DNA from: Acidobacteriota bacterium
GTDB lineage: Bacteria; Acidobacteriota; Terriglobia; UBA7540
Length of the DNA stretch: 7,190 nt
Direction: 5' to 3'
Assembly: GCA_021780055.1 (NCBI GenBank)
Contig: JAJXZM010000275.1
Coordinates: forward strand, 1 to 7,190
Shown: piece by piece, positions 1-6,353 of the stretch
Layout of the letters: every line of letters starts with the position of its first letter
Numbering within the stretch: the stretch's first letter is position 1
Program-made: the position numbers and the translations under genes
The notes under the pieces: generated by a model
Database searches by the model: none
Seen by the model: only the letters and a program-made list of their open reading frames with translations
What the model was told of the DNA's origin: nothing

Positions 1-366
1 GAGTCGCATCCGGCGGCTGCACGAGACCTGAAGGCAAACGCTGCGAGCCACGGGTTAGAAAATGTCCGTGCTGTCGGGCAGTCGACTTCAGAATTCCTTC
101 GCCGGTACGCGCAGGGTCGGCCGGACATGGTGATCCTCGACCCTCCACGCGGCGGGGCAGGCCAATCGACGTTGAAATATCTGGTTGATTTGCAACCCCG
201 ACGTGTTCATTATGTTGCGTGCCACCCGCCCACCTGGGCGCGCGACCTGGCCTTTCTGCTCAGCAGTAATTACCGATTGGAAAGGGTTGACATGCTCGAC
301 TGCTTCCCGCACACCTACCACATCGAGTGCATGGCGCGCCTTATTAGCCAGGACCGGTCTGCCTGA
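1..366 (+). CDS. TrmA/RlmD-family RNA (uracil-5-)-methyltransferase, C-terminal part (5' end outside window)
   Basis: This is the last 121 codons of an open frame that runs in from the left edge. Members of this family methylate C5 of a uridine in tRNA or 23S rRNA, using S-adenosylmethionine in the cytoplasm. The fragment carries the end of the Rossmann methyltransferase domain: the DPPRGG motif (fragment residues 47-52), the nucleophile loop with Cys74 in ACHPPTWARDL, and FPHTYHIE (102-109), whose final Glu109 matches the family's general base. The Cys-to-Glu spacing of 35 fits the family (C324/E358 in E. coli TrmA). The residue after the catalytic Cys is His here; Asp or Asn is usual (C-D/N-P). 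The TGA stop overlaps the comEC ATG by one base (TGATG), so the two are probably translationally coupled. The family is secure, but TrmA, RlmD or RlmC-like specificity is not, because the N-terminal TRAM and Fe-S region lies outside the window. Confidence 0.88.
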   Translation, partial: ESHPAAARDLKANAASHGLENVRAVGQSTSEFLRRYAQGRPDMVILDPPRGGAGQSTLKYLVDLQPRRVHYVACHPPTWARDLAFLLSSNYRLERVDMLDCFPHTYHIECMARLISQDRSA

Positions 367-3035
367 TGAAAAGTCCCTTGTTGATTCTGGCTGCCTGCTT
401 TGCGCTGGGCGTGCTGGCGGCACATGAGTTCAGCCCCGATTTTCATGCTATCCCCCTGCTGGTTGCAGCTGGATCCGCTTGCCTTCTGCTTGGGCTTGTT
501 TCTCTTCGCCGGGACTGGATTCCGGTTTGCGCCTGCCTGGCGCTTGCGGGTTTCATCATTGCGGGCATTGCGGCTGGCGTGAGTTTTCAATACCGATTCC
601 TGCCCAAAGATGTTCACAACCTTGCGGGCTGGGGCGTGGACCTGACGCGAAACGTCGAGACCGAAGGCGTCATTGCGAGCAATCCGATTCGTGGGCATAA
701 CAGTTACCGGTTCGATCTTGAGTGCCGAAGGATCGCGCGCGATGGACAATGGCGAACCGTGCGGGGGAAAATCCAGGTCCGCTTATATACACCCGAGAAC
801 GACAAAAGCTGGTCTGTTGCGGAGAGCCTCGACCTGCGATACGGCGACCTGATCCGGGCTCCGATCCGGTTTCAAAGGCCGTGGGTATATCGAAACCCCG
901 GGAGCTTCGATTTTCGCTGGTGGCTGGAAGCAGTCAACGACATTTCGTGGGAAGGCGAGATCAGAAGTCCCCTACTGGTCCGGAGGCTTTCCGCGTCGCA
1001 GGCGCCTCGTTTCTCAATGCTTGTCGAGAACGTTCGGGCCCGGCTGCTTCATGGAATTGACGGCTTGTATCCACCCTGGTCGTCCCAGGGGCGCGATGGC
1101 GCGGTGCTGAAGGCGGTCCTGCTCGGCGACCGTTCTTCACTCGACTCGAATACCGTCGAAAATTTCCGACAGTCAGGGCTCTACCATTTGCTGGTGATTT
1201 CGGGCCTGCATGTGGGACTGCTGGCGTCAGTGCTTCTGTTTTTCTTATATCTTCTGCGAGTGGGCGAATCGTGGAGAGCGGGATGCCTTCTGGTCTTCCT
1301 GGGAACGTATTCGCTGTTAGTCGAGCAGCGGGCGCCGACGCTGCGCGCTTCGCTGATGATCGCGGCCTATTTGGTGGCCCGATATCTTTATCGCGATCGG
1401 GCGGCCTTAAATGCGGTCGGGCTTGCAGCGCTGATTCTGCTCTTTCACAGGCCGGCCTGGCTTTTTGAGGCAGGATTTGCGCTGTCGTTTTCAGCAGCCT
1501 TGCTGATTGCCGGCCTCGCGCTTCCTGTCCTTCAGCGCACGACGATTCCTTATCGGAACGCACTGGTTCGCCTGAAAGACCTGGAGCGAGACATCAACTT
1601 ATCGCCGCGCCACGGCCAATTCCGGGTAGAGCTTCGCATGGTTATTGGTGGGGTGAAGACGAGGTTGCCCTGGCTGGAGAGTCACCCTGTTCTCTGCGAG
1701 CGGATGGTCACAGTCCCATTCCGAATCGGCTTGTGGGCCGCAGATCTGGCGCTGTTTTCGGCCATTATTCAAATTGGACTCCTGATGCCCATGGCGGAGA
1801 CTTTTCACCGGATTACCATCGTCGGAATCGGTTTGAACACGCTCGCCTTTCCTCTGATGACAGTGCTGATCGCGCTGGCTGTGCCTACGGTGGTGCTCGC
1901 GGCCACTTTCCCGGTGGTTGCCGTGCTGCCGGGGAAACTGTTGTTCTGGCTTACGAGCGCGCTGCTGGCCTTGACCGAATTCAGGGGCGAACCCTTGTGG
2001 ATGTCTTACCGGATTCCTGGTCCGCCGCTGTGGGTAGCTGTGGGTTTTGCGGCGGCGCTGGTCGCCGTTGCATTGGCCCTGGGCCGCAGCAAACGTGTTG
2101 TAGTCGTCTCCGGCTGCTTGTTCATAACATTCGCTGCGCTGGTAGTTTCATATCCATTCGCTCCGCGAATTCCGCGAGGCGTGCTCGAGGTAACGGCGCT
2201 CGATTGTGGCCGGGGTCAGGCGATCTTCAGCGTTTTGCCTGACGGTACTACGCTGCTGGTGGACGCTGGCGGGCAGGAGCGTTTCGGGCCGGACATCGGC
2301 CGGTGGAACCCGGGTGAAGAAATTGTTTCTCCATACCTGTGGTCGCGCGGCATTAAGAAGATTGATATTGCGGTTCTCGGTGGAGGCAGTGATGAGAACA
2401 TCAACGCCATGGCCGCGATTTTGCGCAACTTCAAGGTCAGAGAACTCTGGAGCAGTTCGATGACGTACGATCGCGATGATTTTGCCCTGATGGATGCGGC
2501 ACGAGAACGGAATGTTCTGATTCGTGATTTATCAGCGGGCGATGGCGAACGCCTGGCACGAGCGGACATCAATGTGTTGTGGCCATCATCGGATTCGCAC
2601 GATCCGCAACTGCCTCTGAATGACAGGTCGCTGGTACTGCGCATTGCGGACAGACAGAGCGGGATTCTCCTGCGTGGGAGTACGGACGAGCGCGTGGAAA
2701 AAGAATTGGTGGAATCCGGGGTGGACCTTTCCAGCGATGTGCTAGAAGCCGCGCGAACGCTTTCTGATACTACCTCTCAAAAGAAATTTTTGGAGCTGGT
2801 GAATCCGCGGATTGTGCTGGAGACCGGCCGCAGCGGCAAAATTCCTCAGAGGAGAATGTTCATCCACGCTGATACTCCGGGCTCCGCCGACATTCCTGTA
2901 TTTGCAACCGCGAACGACGGAGCCGTCACCATCGATCTGGCGGGACCGTCTCTCACCGTCCAATGCTATGGAAGTTCCGAGATTTTCAAGTGGTCGGGCG
3001 CGTCGGGCCCCGCTTTAAGTTCTTCCGGCCTATAA
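366..3035 (+). CDS. comEC: ComEC/Rec2 DNA-uptake channel with degenerate C-terminal metallo-beta-lactamase-like domain
   Basis: The product is an 889-residue polytopic inner-membrane protein, a normal length for three-domain ComEC. ComEC carries single-stranded DNA into the cytoplasm during natural transformation. Residues 1-75 hold three hydrophobic helices. Residues about 95-200 form the DUF4131/OB-fold-like periplasmic domain, with GDLIRAPIRF at 160-169 and NPGSFDFRWWL at 177-187. The competence domain follows, with LLGDRSSL (252-259) and the signature SGLYHLLVISGLHVG (270-284), then many hydrophobic helices to about residue 603. From 606 on there is a beta-lactamase-like domain with LLVDAGG (630-636) and the stretch leading into the usual metal site. 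There, residues 673-678 read GGSDEN where HxHxDH is expected, GD is GS (771-772), and HHGS is RTLS (797-800). The metal ligands are therefore gone while the frame is intact. The ATG overlaps the upstream TGA, with a possible AGGA ribosome site at 350-353. The channel call is firm; loss of nuclease activity is inferred. Confidence 0.95.
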   Translation: MKSPLLILAACFALGVLAAHEFSPDFHAIPLLVAAGSACLLLGLVSLRRDWIPVCACLALAGFIIAGIAAGVSFQYRFLPKDVHNLAGWGVDLTRNVETEGVIASNPIRGHNSYRFDLECRRIARDGQWRTVRGKIQVRLYTPENDKSWSVAESLDLRYGDLIRAPIRFQRPWVYRNPGSFDFRWWLEAVNDISWEGEIRSPLLVRRLSASQAPRFSMLVENVRARLLHGIDGLYPPWSSQGRDGAVLKAVLLGDRSSLDSNTVENFRQSGLYHLLVISGLHVGLLASVLLFFLYLLRVGESWRAGCLLVFLGTYSLLVEQRAPTLRASLMIAAYLVARYLYRDRAALNAVGLAALILLFHRPAWLFEAGFALSFSAALLIAGLALPVLQRTTIPYRNALVRLKDLERDINLSPRHGQFRVELRMVIGGVKTRLPWLESHPVLCERMVTVPFRIGLWAADLALFSAIIQIGLLMPMAETFHRITIVGIGLNTLAFPLMTVLIALAVPTVVLAATFPVVAVLPGKLLFWLTSALLALTEFRGEPLWMSYRIPGPPLWVAVGFAAALVAVALALGRSKRVVVVSGCLFITFAALVVSYPFAPRIPRGVLEVTALDCGRGQAIFSVLPDGTTLLVDAGGQERFGPDIGRWNPGEEIVSPYLWSRGIKKIDIAVLGGGSDENINAMAAILRNFKVRELWSSSMTYDRDDFALMDAARERNVLIRDLSAGDGERLARADINVLWPSSDSHDPQLPLNDRSLVLRIADRQSGILLRGSTDERVEKELVESGVDLSSDVLEAARTLSDTTSQKKFLELVNPRIVLETGRSGKIPQRRMFIHADTPGSADIPVFATANDGAVTIDLAGPSLTVQCYGSSEIFKWSGASGPALSSSGL

Positions 3036-3036
3036 T
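3031..3036 (+). promoter_or_regulatory. Candidate -10 box (TATAAT) ahead of the small 81-codon gene
   Basis: A perfect TATAAT hexamer overlaps the comEC stop codons and lies 29 bases before the GTG start of the next gene, a plausible distance for a short leader. There is no recognisable TTGACA-like -35 at 16-18 bases spacing (that stretch is GC-rich) and no extended -10 TG. The match could be chance, since the tandem stops TAA-TAG help create it. Confidence 0.3.
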
Positions 3037-3065
3037 AGGGGTCTGGGGATTCAACTCAAAGCGGG

Positions 3066-3311
3066 GTGACAGTGGCAACCGAAGTGGAAATTCAGGAAGA
3101 AGCCAGAAAAGTCAGAAGGCTTCAACTCGTAATGGACCTGGTGACGAGCACTCTTCAGCAGGAAGACATGGCCATTGAGCAGGCCTCCGAGATGGTAGCC
3201 GCCACCCGCCAATTCGCCCTCGACCTTTTTCCTGACAAGGGACAAACGTTTGACCTGATCTACCGTCCCCGGCTGCAGCGGATCCTTGCCGAGAAATACA
3301 AGATTATTTGA
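3066..3311 (+). CDS. Small uncharacterised helical protein, 81 aa
   Basis: I do not recognise a named family. The protein is short, charged and apparently all-helical, with no signal peptide or membrane segment, so it is probably cytoplasmic. A first amphipathic helix spans about residues 8-30, rich in Glu, Lys and Arg with regularly spaced Leu and Val. A second spans about 37-54, and a final conserved-looking segment reads FDLIYRPRLQRIL (62-74). Coding looks real: the composition is protein-like, and the frame runs from just after comEC to the edge of the next gene. The start is uncertain. GTG at 3066 gives 81 residues, GTG at 3072 is an alternative, the first in-frame ATG is only at 3132, and no good ribosome site is visible. 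It lies in the same frame as comEC, separated by tandem stops TAA-TAG (3033-3038). It may be a small conserved hypothetical of the host lineage; I cannot infer a function. Confidence 0.72.
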   Translation: MTVATEVEIQEEARKVRRLQLVMDLVTSTLQQEDMAIEQASEMVAATRQFALDLFPDKGQTFDLIYRPRLQRILAEKYKII

Positions 3312-4158
3312 GTGCTGCCGTGTTCTGTGTTTCTTCCGTCTTTTCGGCAGGTGTGCCAGGATGGGAATACCCCGGCGGAGCCGGAGTAACCGATGTCAGC
3401 GTGCCGGTGATGGCGCCCAGCTTCAACGTGGCACTGATTCGCAAGGGGTAGTGATATTCGTCGTCGCTGAACCAGACCACCAGTTTCCCCTTTTTGTTCT
3501 CGTAAAGGTTGCCGAAAACGGAGGGCTCAACCCGAAATGCCTCATGGACGCCCAGCGGGGTCTGGATTTTCTTTCGCGCTGTTACTCTCGCCACAACCGT
3601 CTTTGTCTTTGACCCGTCATTGACGGCGAGTTTCAACTCCTGGCCAACGTGCAGTGGCTTGCTGCGGACGTAGTAGAAGGCCGTGATGATGTCCTGGGCG
3701 CAGGGAGGGATTGCGTGCTCGTCATGCTTGGGCGGATTCTTTCCGCCGTTCGCGTCGTGCTCATCCAGAATCGCCAGGCCCCGCCGGTTGTCGAACATTA
3801 TCTTTGTAATCTTGTGCCGGCGCCCTTCGTTGATCTGCTTGGATATCTGTTCGGAACAGAGTGTATCCGGATCAAAGACGGACCGGAATTCGTCCTGAAC
3901 CCTGTACAGCAGCGACACGAATCCTTGTGATTGGGCCGTGGTTGTAACTACAAAGGAATCGCCGGAGCCTTCCTCGTCCTTGCGGAGCGTCGCGGTAAGT
4001 TTCCCTGCGGGGAATACGGACCAGTTTACGTCATAAGTAAGCGTTTCTCCGGGGCTGAAGGGCCGCGGCTTGTTCTCTTGGCGCTGCGCGCCGCCCATTG
4101 TTCCAGCCGTCAGGAGGAACGCCACGGCCATCGCGATGCAGGACCGACAGAGTGTCAT
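3304..4158 (-). CDS. Secreted DUF3108-family protein
   Basis: The product is a 284-residue exported protein of the DUF3108 type, whose biochemical role is unknown. Residues 1-24 look like a signal peptide: one Arg, a hydrophobic core AVAFLL, and a GGA|Q cleavage site. The mature part is predicted mostly beta-strand. It shows blocks I associate with this family: FSPGETLTYDVNW (34-46), the central AQDIITAFYYVRSKPL (154-169), and the C-terminal GKLVVWFSDDEYHYPLRI (224-241) followed by a LGAITGTL strand. A Pro/Thr-rich tail (259-284) is probably disordered. The protein is likely periplasmic or outer-membrane associated. It lies 48 bases downstream of the membrane methyltransferase gene on the same strand, so it is probably the last gene of the heptose operon. 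ATG at 4158 is preferred because it includes the positive residue before the hydrophobic core; the internal ATG (codon 10) is possible. Neither start has a clear ribosome site. The last 8 bases overlap the oppositely oriented small gene. Confidence 0.87.
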   Translation of the reverse strand: MTLCRSCIAMAVAFLLTAGTMGGAQRQENKPRPFSPGETLTYDVNWSVFPAGKLTATLRKDEEGSGDSFVVTTTAQSQGFVSLLYRVQDEFRSVFDPDTLCSEQISKQINEGRRHKITKIMFDNRRGLAILDEHDANGGKNPPKHDEHAIPPCAQDIITAFYYVRSKPLHVGQELKLAVNDGSKTKTVVARVTARKKIQTPLGVHEAFRVEPSVFGNLYENKKGKLVVWFSDDEYHYPLRISATLKLGAITGTLTSVTPAPPGYSHPGTPAEKTEETQNTAALK

Positions 4159-4165
4159 ACTTGGC

Positions 4166-4187
4166 TTAGACGCATTCCACCGTCTAA
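4166..4187. repeat. Perfect 7-bp inverted repeat (TTAGACG / CGTCTAA) in the spacer before the DUF3108 gene
   Basis: Arms at 4166-4172 and 4181-4187 are exact reverse complements around an 8-base loop. On the - strand transcript the hairpin would end 7 bases before the DUF3108 ATG and so cover its ribosome-binding region. No T-run follows on either strand, so it is not a standard intrinsic terminator. It could be an operator, an RNA element that limits translation or read-through, or chance. Confidence 0.4.
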
Positions 4188-4206
4188 AGGAAACCTGCGC
4201 CCTTAT

Positions 4207-4752
4207 TTAACGTAGCAGAATCTTTGCCACCAGGAAAATGATTCCCATCAGATAACCAAGTGCTGCTTCATACTCGCGGTTCTTGCGATATCGCTTCCAA
4301 TCAAACTTTTCCTGCGAAAGCCTTACAGGCTTTCGATGGGGAAAGAGCAGCGGAACGGCGGCTGCGTACTCTTCAAAGGGTTTGCCGAAACGCTGCTGCA
4401 GGTTTCTTTCCTCACGGCGCATGACAGGGAGGTACACCGACAGAAAGAACACGACAAATACCACTCCCAGTATCCACTGCGCGCCGGCCAGGACAAGTCC
4501 GATCCCGATCAGCAGGCTGCCCAGATACAGCGGATTGCGCGTGTAGGAATACGGGCCGCTTACGGCAAGGCGTTGATCTTTCTGCAGGTGGCCGGCGGCG
4601 TAACCGCGGATTCCCAGGCCCGCCAGGGCCACGAGTGAACCCGCAATCAGCAGCGGCACGGTCGGCTGCGCGAAAACCAGATAGGCAACACCCAGCGCGA
4701 ATCCAAACGGCACTCGCCACCGCGCAACGAAGTCTGAAAAACCTTTATCCAT
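4207..4752 (-). CDS. Integral-membrane methyltransferase, ICMT/PEMT-like (isoprenylcysteine carboxyl methyltransferase family)
   Basis: The 181-residue protein has about five hydrophobic segments: roughly 14-29, 32-52, 75-90, 92-110 and 162-179. It carries the family signature GPYSYTRNPLYLG (66-78) followed by a glycine-rich helix. After the next helix comes RREERNLQQRFGKPFEEYAA (112-131), the charged block with paired Glu114/Glu115 that, in ICMT and PEMT relatives, helps bind S-adenosylmethionine. The protein therefore probably methylates a lipid or another hydrophobic substrate at the inner membrane; bacterial members mostly have unknown substrates. It ends with a basic linker (about 141-160) and an extra terminal helix beyond the catalytic core. 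The ATG lies inside the end of the heptosyltransferase gene (8-base overlap, with GGGA about 10 bases upstream), which suggests translational coupling and a shared envelope role. Family assignment is good, but the substrate is unknown. Confidence 0.88.
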   Translation of the reverse strand: MDKGFSDFVARWRVPFGFALGVAYLVFAQPTVPLLIAGSLVALAGLGIRGYAAGHLQKDQRLAVSGPYSYTRNPLYLGSLLIGIGLVLAGAQWILGVVFVVFFLSVYLPVMRREERNLQQRFGKPFEEYAAAVPLLFPHRKPVRLSQEKFDWKRYRKNREYEAALGYLMGIIFLVAKILLR

Positions 4753-5797
4753 GGCTCATTCCCAGCCGCTGGAGCACCGCCTTTACGGCGGACTCAACGC
4801 TGACTCCTTCAAGATAGTTCAAGTGCTTCGAATGTGTTTCACGCTTCGCCGGCCTGGAGCCGCATAGGACGATGTCTGACGGGTTGAACGGACCGTTGCG
4901 CTCCGGAGTGTTCCGCGAATCAGCGGCATTGAAGATGGCCACAATCGGCGTGCCAACTGCCGCCGCAATGTGGAGTGGTCCGGTGTCGCCGCCAATCAGC
5001 AGTTTTGCCTGCCGAGCCAGCGCAATAAACTGCAGCAATGTGCTGGGAAACCACTTTGCGCGCGTTGTGTTTGCGCCTGCGATAATTTCCTGTGCCACTT
5101 CTTTTTCCTGCGTCGCGCCCGTCACCAGAATATCAAATGGCGCCTGCGCAGCCAGGGCTGCAATCAGCTCAGCATAGTTTGCCAGAGCCCATCGCTTGGA
5201 TTTCCATCCTCCACCAAAATTGACGATGATGAAATCTTTTGTCCCCAGCCGATCTAGTTCCGCCCGGACGGCCTCGCGGTCCTGTGGCTGATCGGGCAGG
5301 GGAAATTCCCAGTTTGATGACTGCGCCCCAAGCGGTTCCACCAGCGACAGGTTGATTTCAATAATATGCGTGCAGTTTTTCGGAGACACTCGCTGCGTGT
5401 ATAGAAGCGCCGCAAGCGGCTCGCGCAGGGAACCCCGGGCAAGGCCGATGCGCTTTGAGGTATGGCTCAGCCATGCAAAGATCGCCGACTTCATCAGCCC
5501 CTGGAAATCAATGACGGCGTCATACGGATATTCCCGAAGCGCTTCGTACCCCTGCATGATTTCCGCCATTGTGCTGCCGGCCGTTGGAGTTTTTCTCCAG
5601 CCGAGAGTATCCAGCTTGATCACGCGGCTGACATAAGGGTTTCCGGCAAGCAACTCCGAGAATCGTTCTTCCACAGCCCAGTGGATCTCCGCCTGCGGAT
5701 GCGCGCGGCCCAGCGCGGCCACGGCCGGCATAGTGTGGACAATGTCTCCGATAGAGCTGAGACGGATGACGAGGAAACGCTCGCGGGATTCCAGCAT
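4745..5797 (-). CDS. Glycosyltransferase family 9 (LPS heptosyltransferase, WaaC-like)
   Basis: This 350-residue cytosolic GT-B enzyme is normal in length for GT9, which transfers heptose from ADP-heptose onto the LPS inner core at the inner face of the membrane. The N-terminal acceptor half starts with LVIRLSSIGDIVHTMPA (9-25); Asp18 corresponds to the catalytic Asp13 of E. coli WaaC. YDAVIDFQGLMKSA (92-105) is also WaaC-like. The C-terminal donor half has NFGGGWKSKRW (193-203), with Lys199/Lys201 placed to bind phosphates, and IGGDTGPLHIAAAVGTP (268-284), the nucleotide-sugar signature. It lies 67 bases downstream of the heptose adenylyltransferase gene on the same strand, so donor synthesis and use sit together. 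ATG at 5797 is the natural start; the ribosome site is weak. The first-heptose (WaaC) role is more likely than WaaF from the N-terminal motifs, but the C-terminal tail is divergent, so the exact acceptor is left open. Confidence 0.9.
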   Translation of the reverse strand: MLESRERFLVIRLSSIGDIVHTMPAVAALGRAHPQAEIHWAVEERFSELLAGNPYVSRVIKLDTLGWRKTPTAGSTMAEIMQGYEALREYPYDAVIDFQGLMKSAIFAWLSHTSKRIGLARGSLREPLAALLYTQRVSPKNCTHIIEINLSLVEPLGAQSSNWEFPLPDQPQDREAVRAELDRLGTKDFIIVNFGGGWKSKRWALANYAELIAALAAQAPFDILVTGATQEKEVAQEIIAGANTTRAKWFPSTLLQFIALARQAKLLIGGDTGPLHIAAAVGTPIVAIFNAADSRNTPERNGPFNPSDIVLCGSRPAKRETHSKHLNYLEGVSVESAVKAVLQRLGMSHG

Positions 5798-5864
5798 TTT
5801 CTTTCAGATCGAAGTGGATGAAGCAGAAGGATGGCCGGTTTAGATCTGCCAGTCCCTCCGGGCG

Positions 5865-6353
5865 CTATTTCTCCACATTTTTAAGTTGAGCGATCCGCGA
5901 AAGCACGTCGCGTGTCGAATGGTCTTTCGGATCGCCCACAATCACAACACGGCCTCCCCAGCTTTTGACGACTTCCCGTTCCGGTACGGTAGCCTCTGTG
6001 TAATCGGTCCCTTTGCAGTGAACGTCAGGCTTCAAATCGCGCAGGATGTTCTCCGCGGTCAGGTCGTCAAAAATAACGACGTAATCCACGCATTCCAGTG
6101 CCGCCAGCAGTTCCGCGCGCGCTTCTTCCGGAAGCAACGGACGACCCCCGCCTTTTAATTGCCGCACGGAATGGTCGCTGTTCACGCCCACGACGAGCGC
6201 GTCGCCCTGCTGTCGCGCCCCTTCCAGATAACGGACGTGCCCCACGTGAAAAATGTCAAAGCAGCCGTTTGCAAAAACGACCTGCCGACCCGACTTCCGC
6301 AGTCGCTCGCCGAGCGCCACAATATCCGCGCGGGGGACAAGCTTGCCCGTCAT
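5865..6353 (-). CDS. rfaE2: D-glycero-beta-D-manno-heptose 1-phosphate adenylyltransferase (RfaE domain II)
   Basis: The 162-residue cytosolic nucleotidyltransferase joins heptose 1-phosphate and ATP to form ADP-heptose (still to be epimerised by HldD) plus pyrophosphate. It corresponds to the C-terminal domain of E. coli HldE. Residues 26-42 contain [17 protein letters not shown], with the GxFDxxHxGH nucleotide-binding motif (H36 and H39). [12 protein letters not shown] (114-125) and DHSTRDVL (144-151, the ST..R phosphate loop) follow as expected. The frame stays open upstream to 6434, but ATG at 6353 is chosen because the family's conserved N-terminus begins just after it, an AAGGAA ribosome site lies 3 bases upstream, and the ATG overlaps the kinase TGA by 4 bases. 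That overlap implies tight co-translation of kinase and adenylyltransferase, two activities that are fused in one protein in enterobacteria. Confidence 0.93.
   Translation of the reverse strand: MTGKLVPRADIVALGERLRKSGRQVVFANGCFDIFHVGHVRYLEGARQQGDALVVGVNSDHSVRQLKGGGRPLLPEEARAELLAALECVDYVVIFDDLTAENILRDLKPDVHCKGTDYTEATVPEREVVKSWGGRVVIVGDPKDHSTRDVLSRIAQLKNVEK

Noticed and set aside
315..749. Open frame of 144 codons on the - strand over the comEC start
   Set aside because: It overlaps the methyltransferase/comEC junction in antisense, has no recognisable domain, and its composition mirrors the opposite strand.
961..1563. Long open frame (200 codons) on the - strand inside comEC
   Set aside because: It is antisense to the signature region of a clear comEC gene. 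Its product is Arg/Pro/Ala-rich low-complexity sequence typical of a shadow frame in GC-rich DNA.
3029..3065. Stop-codon read-through fusing ComEC to the small protein
   Set aside because: The two are in the same frame, but the tandem TAA-TAG makes read-through unlikely and there is no recoding signal to support it.
5805..5848. Inverted repeat CAGATC...GATCTG in the 67-base gap between rfaE2 and the heptosyltransferase
   Set aside because: The arms are only 6 bases with a 32-base loop and no T-run. This is expected by chance, and the gap shows no convincing terminator or promoter.
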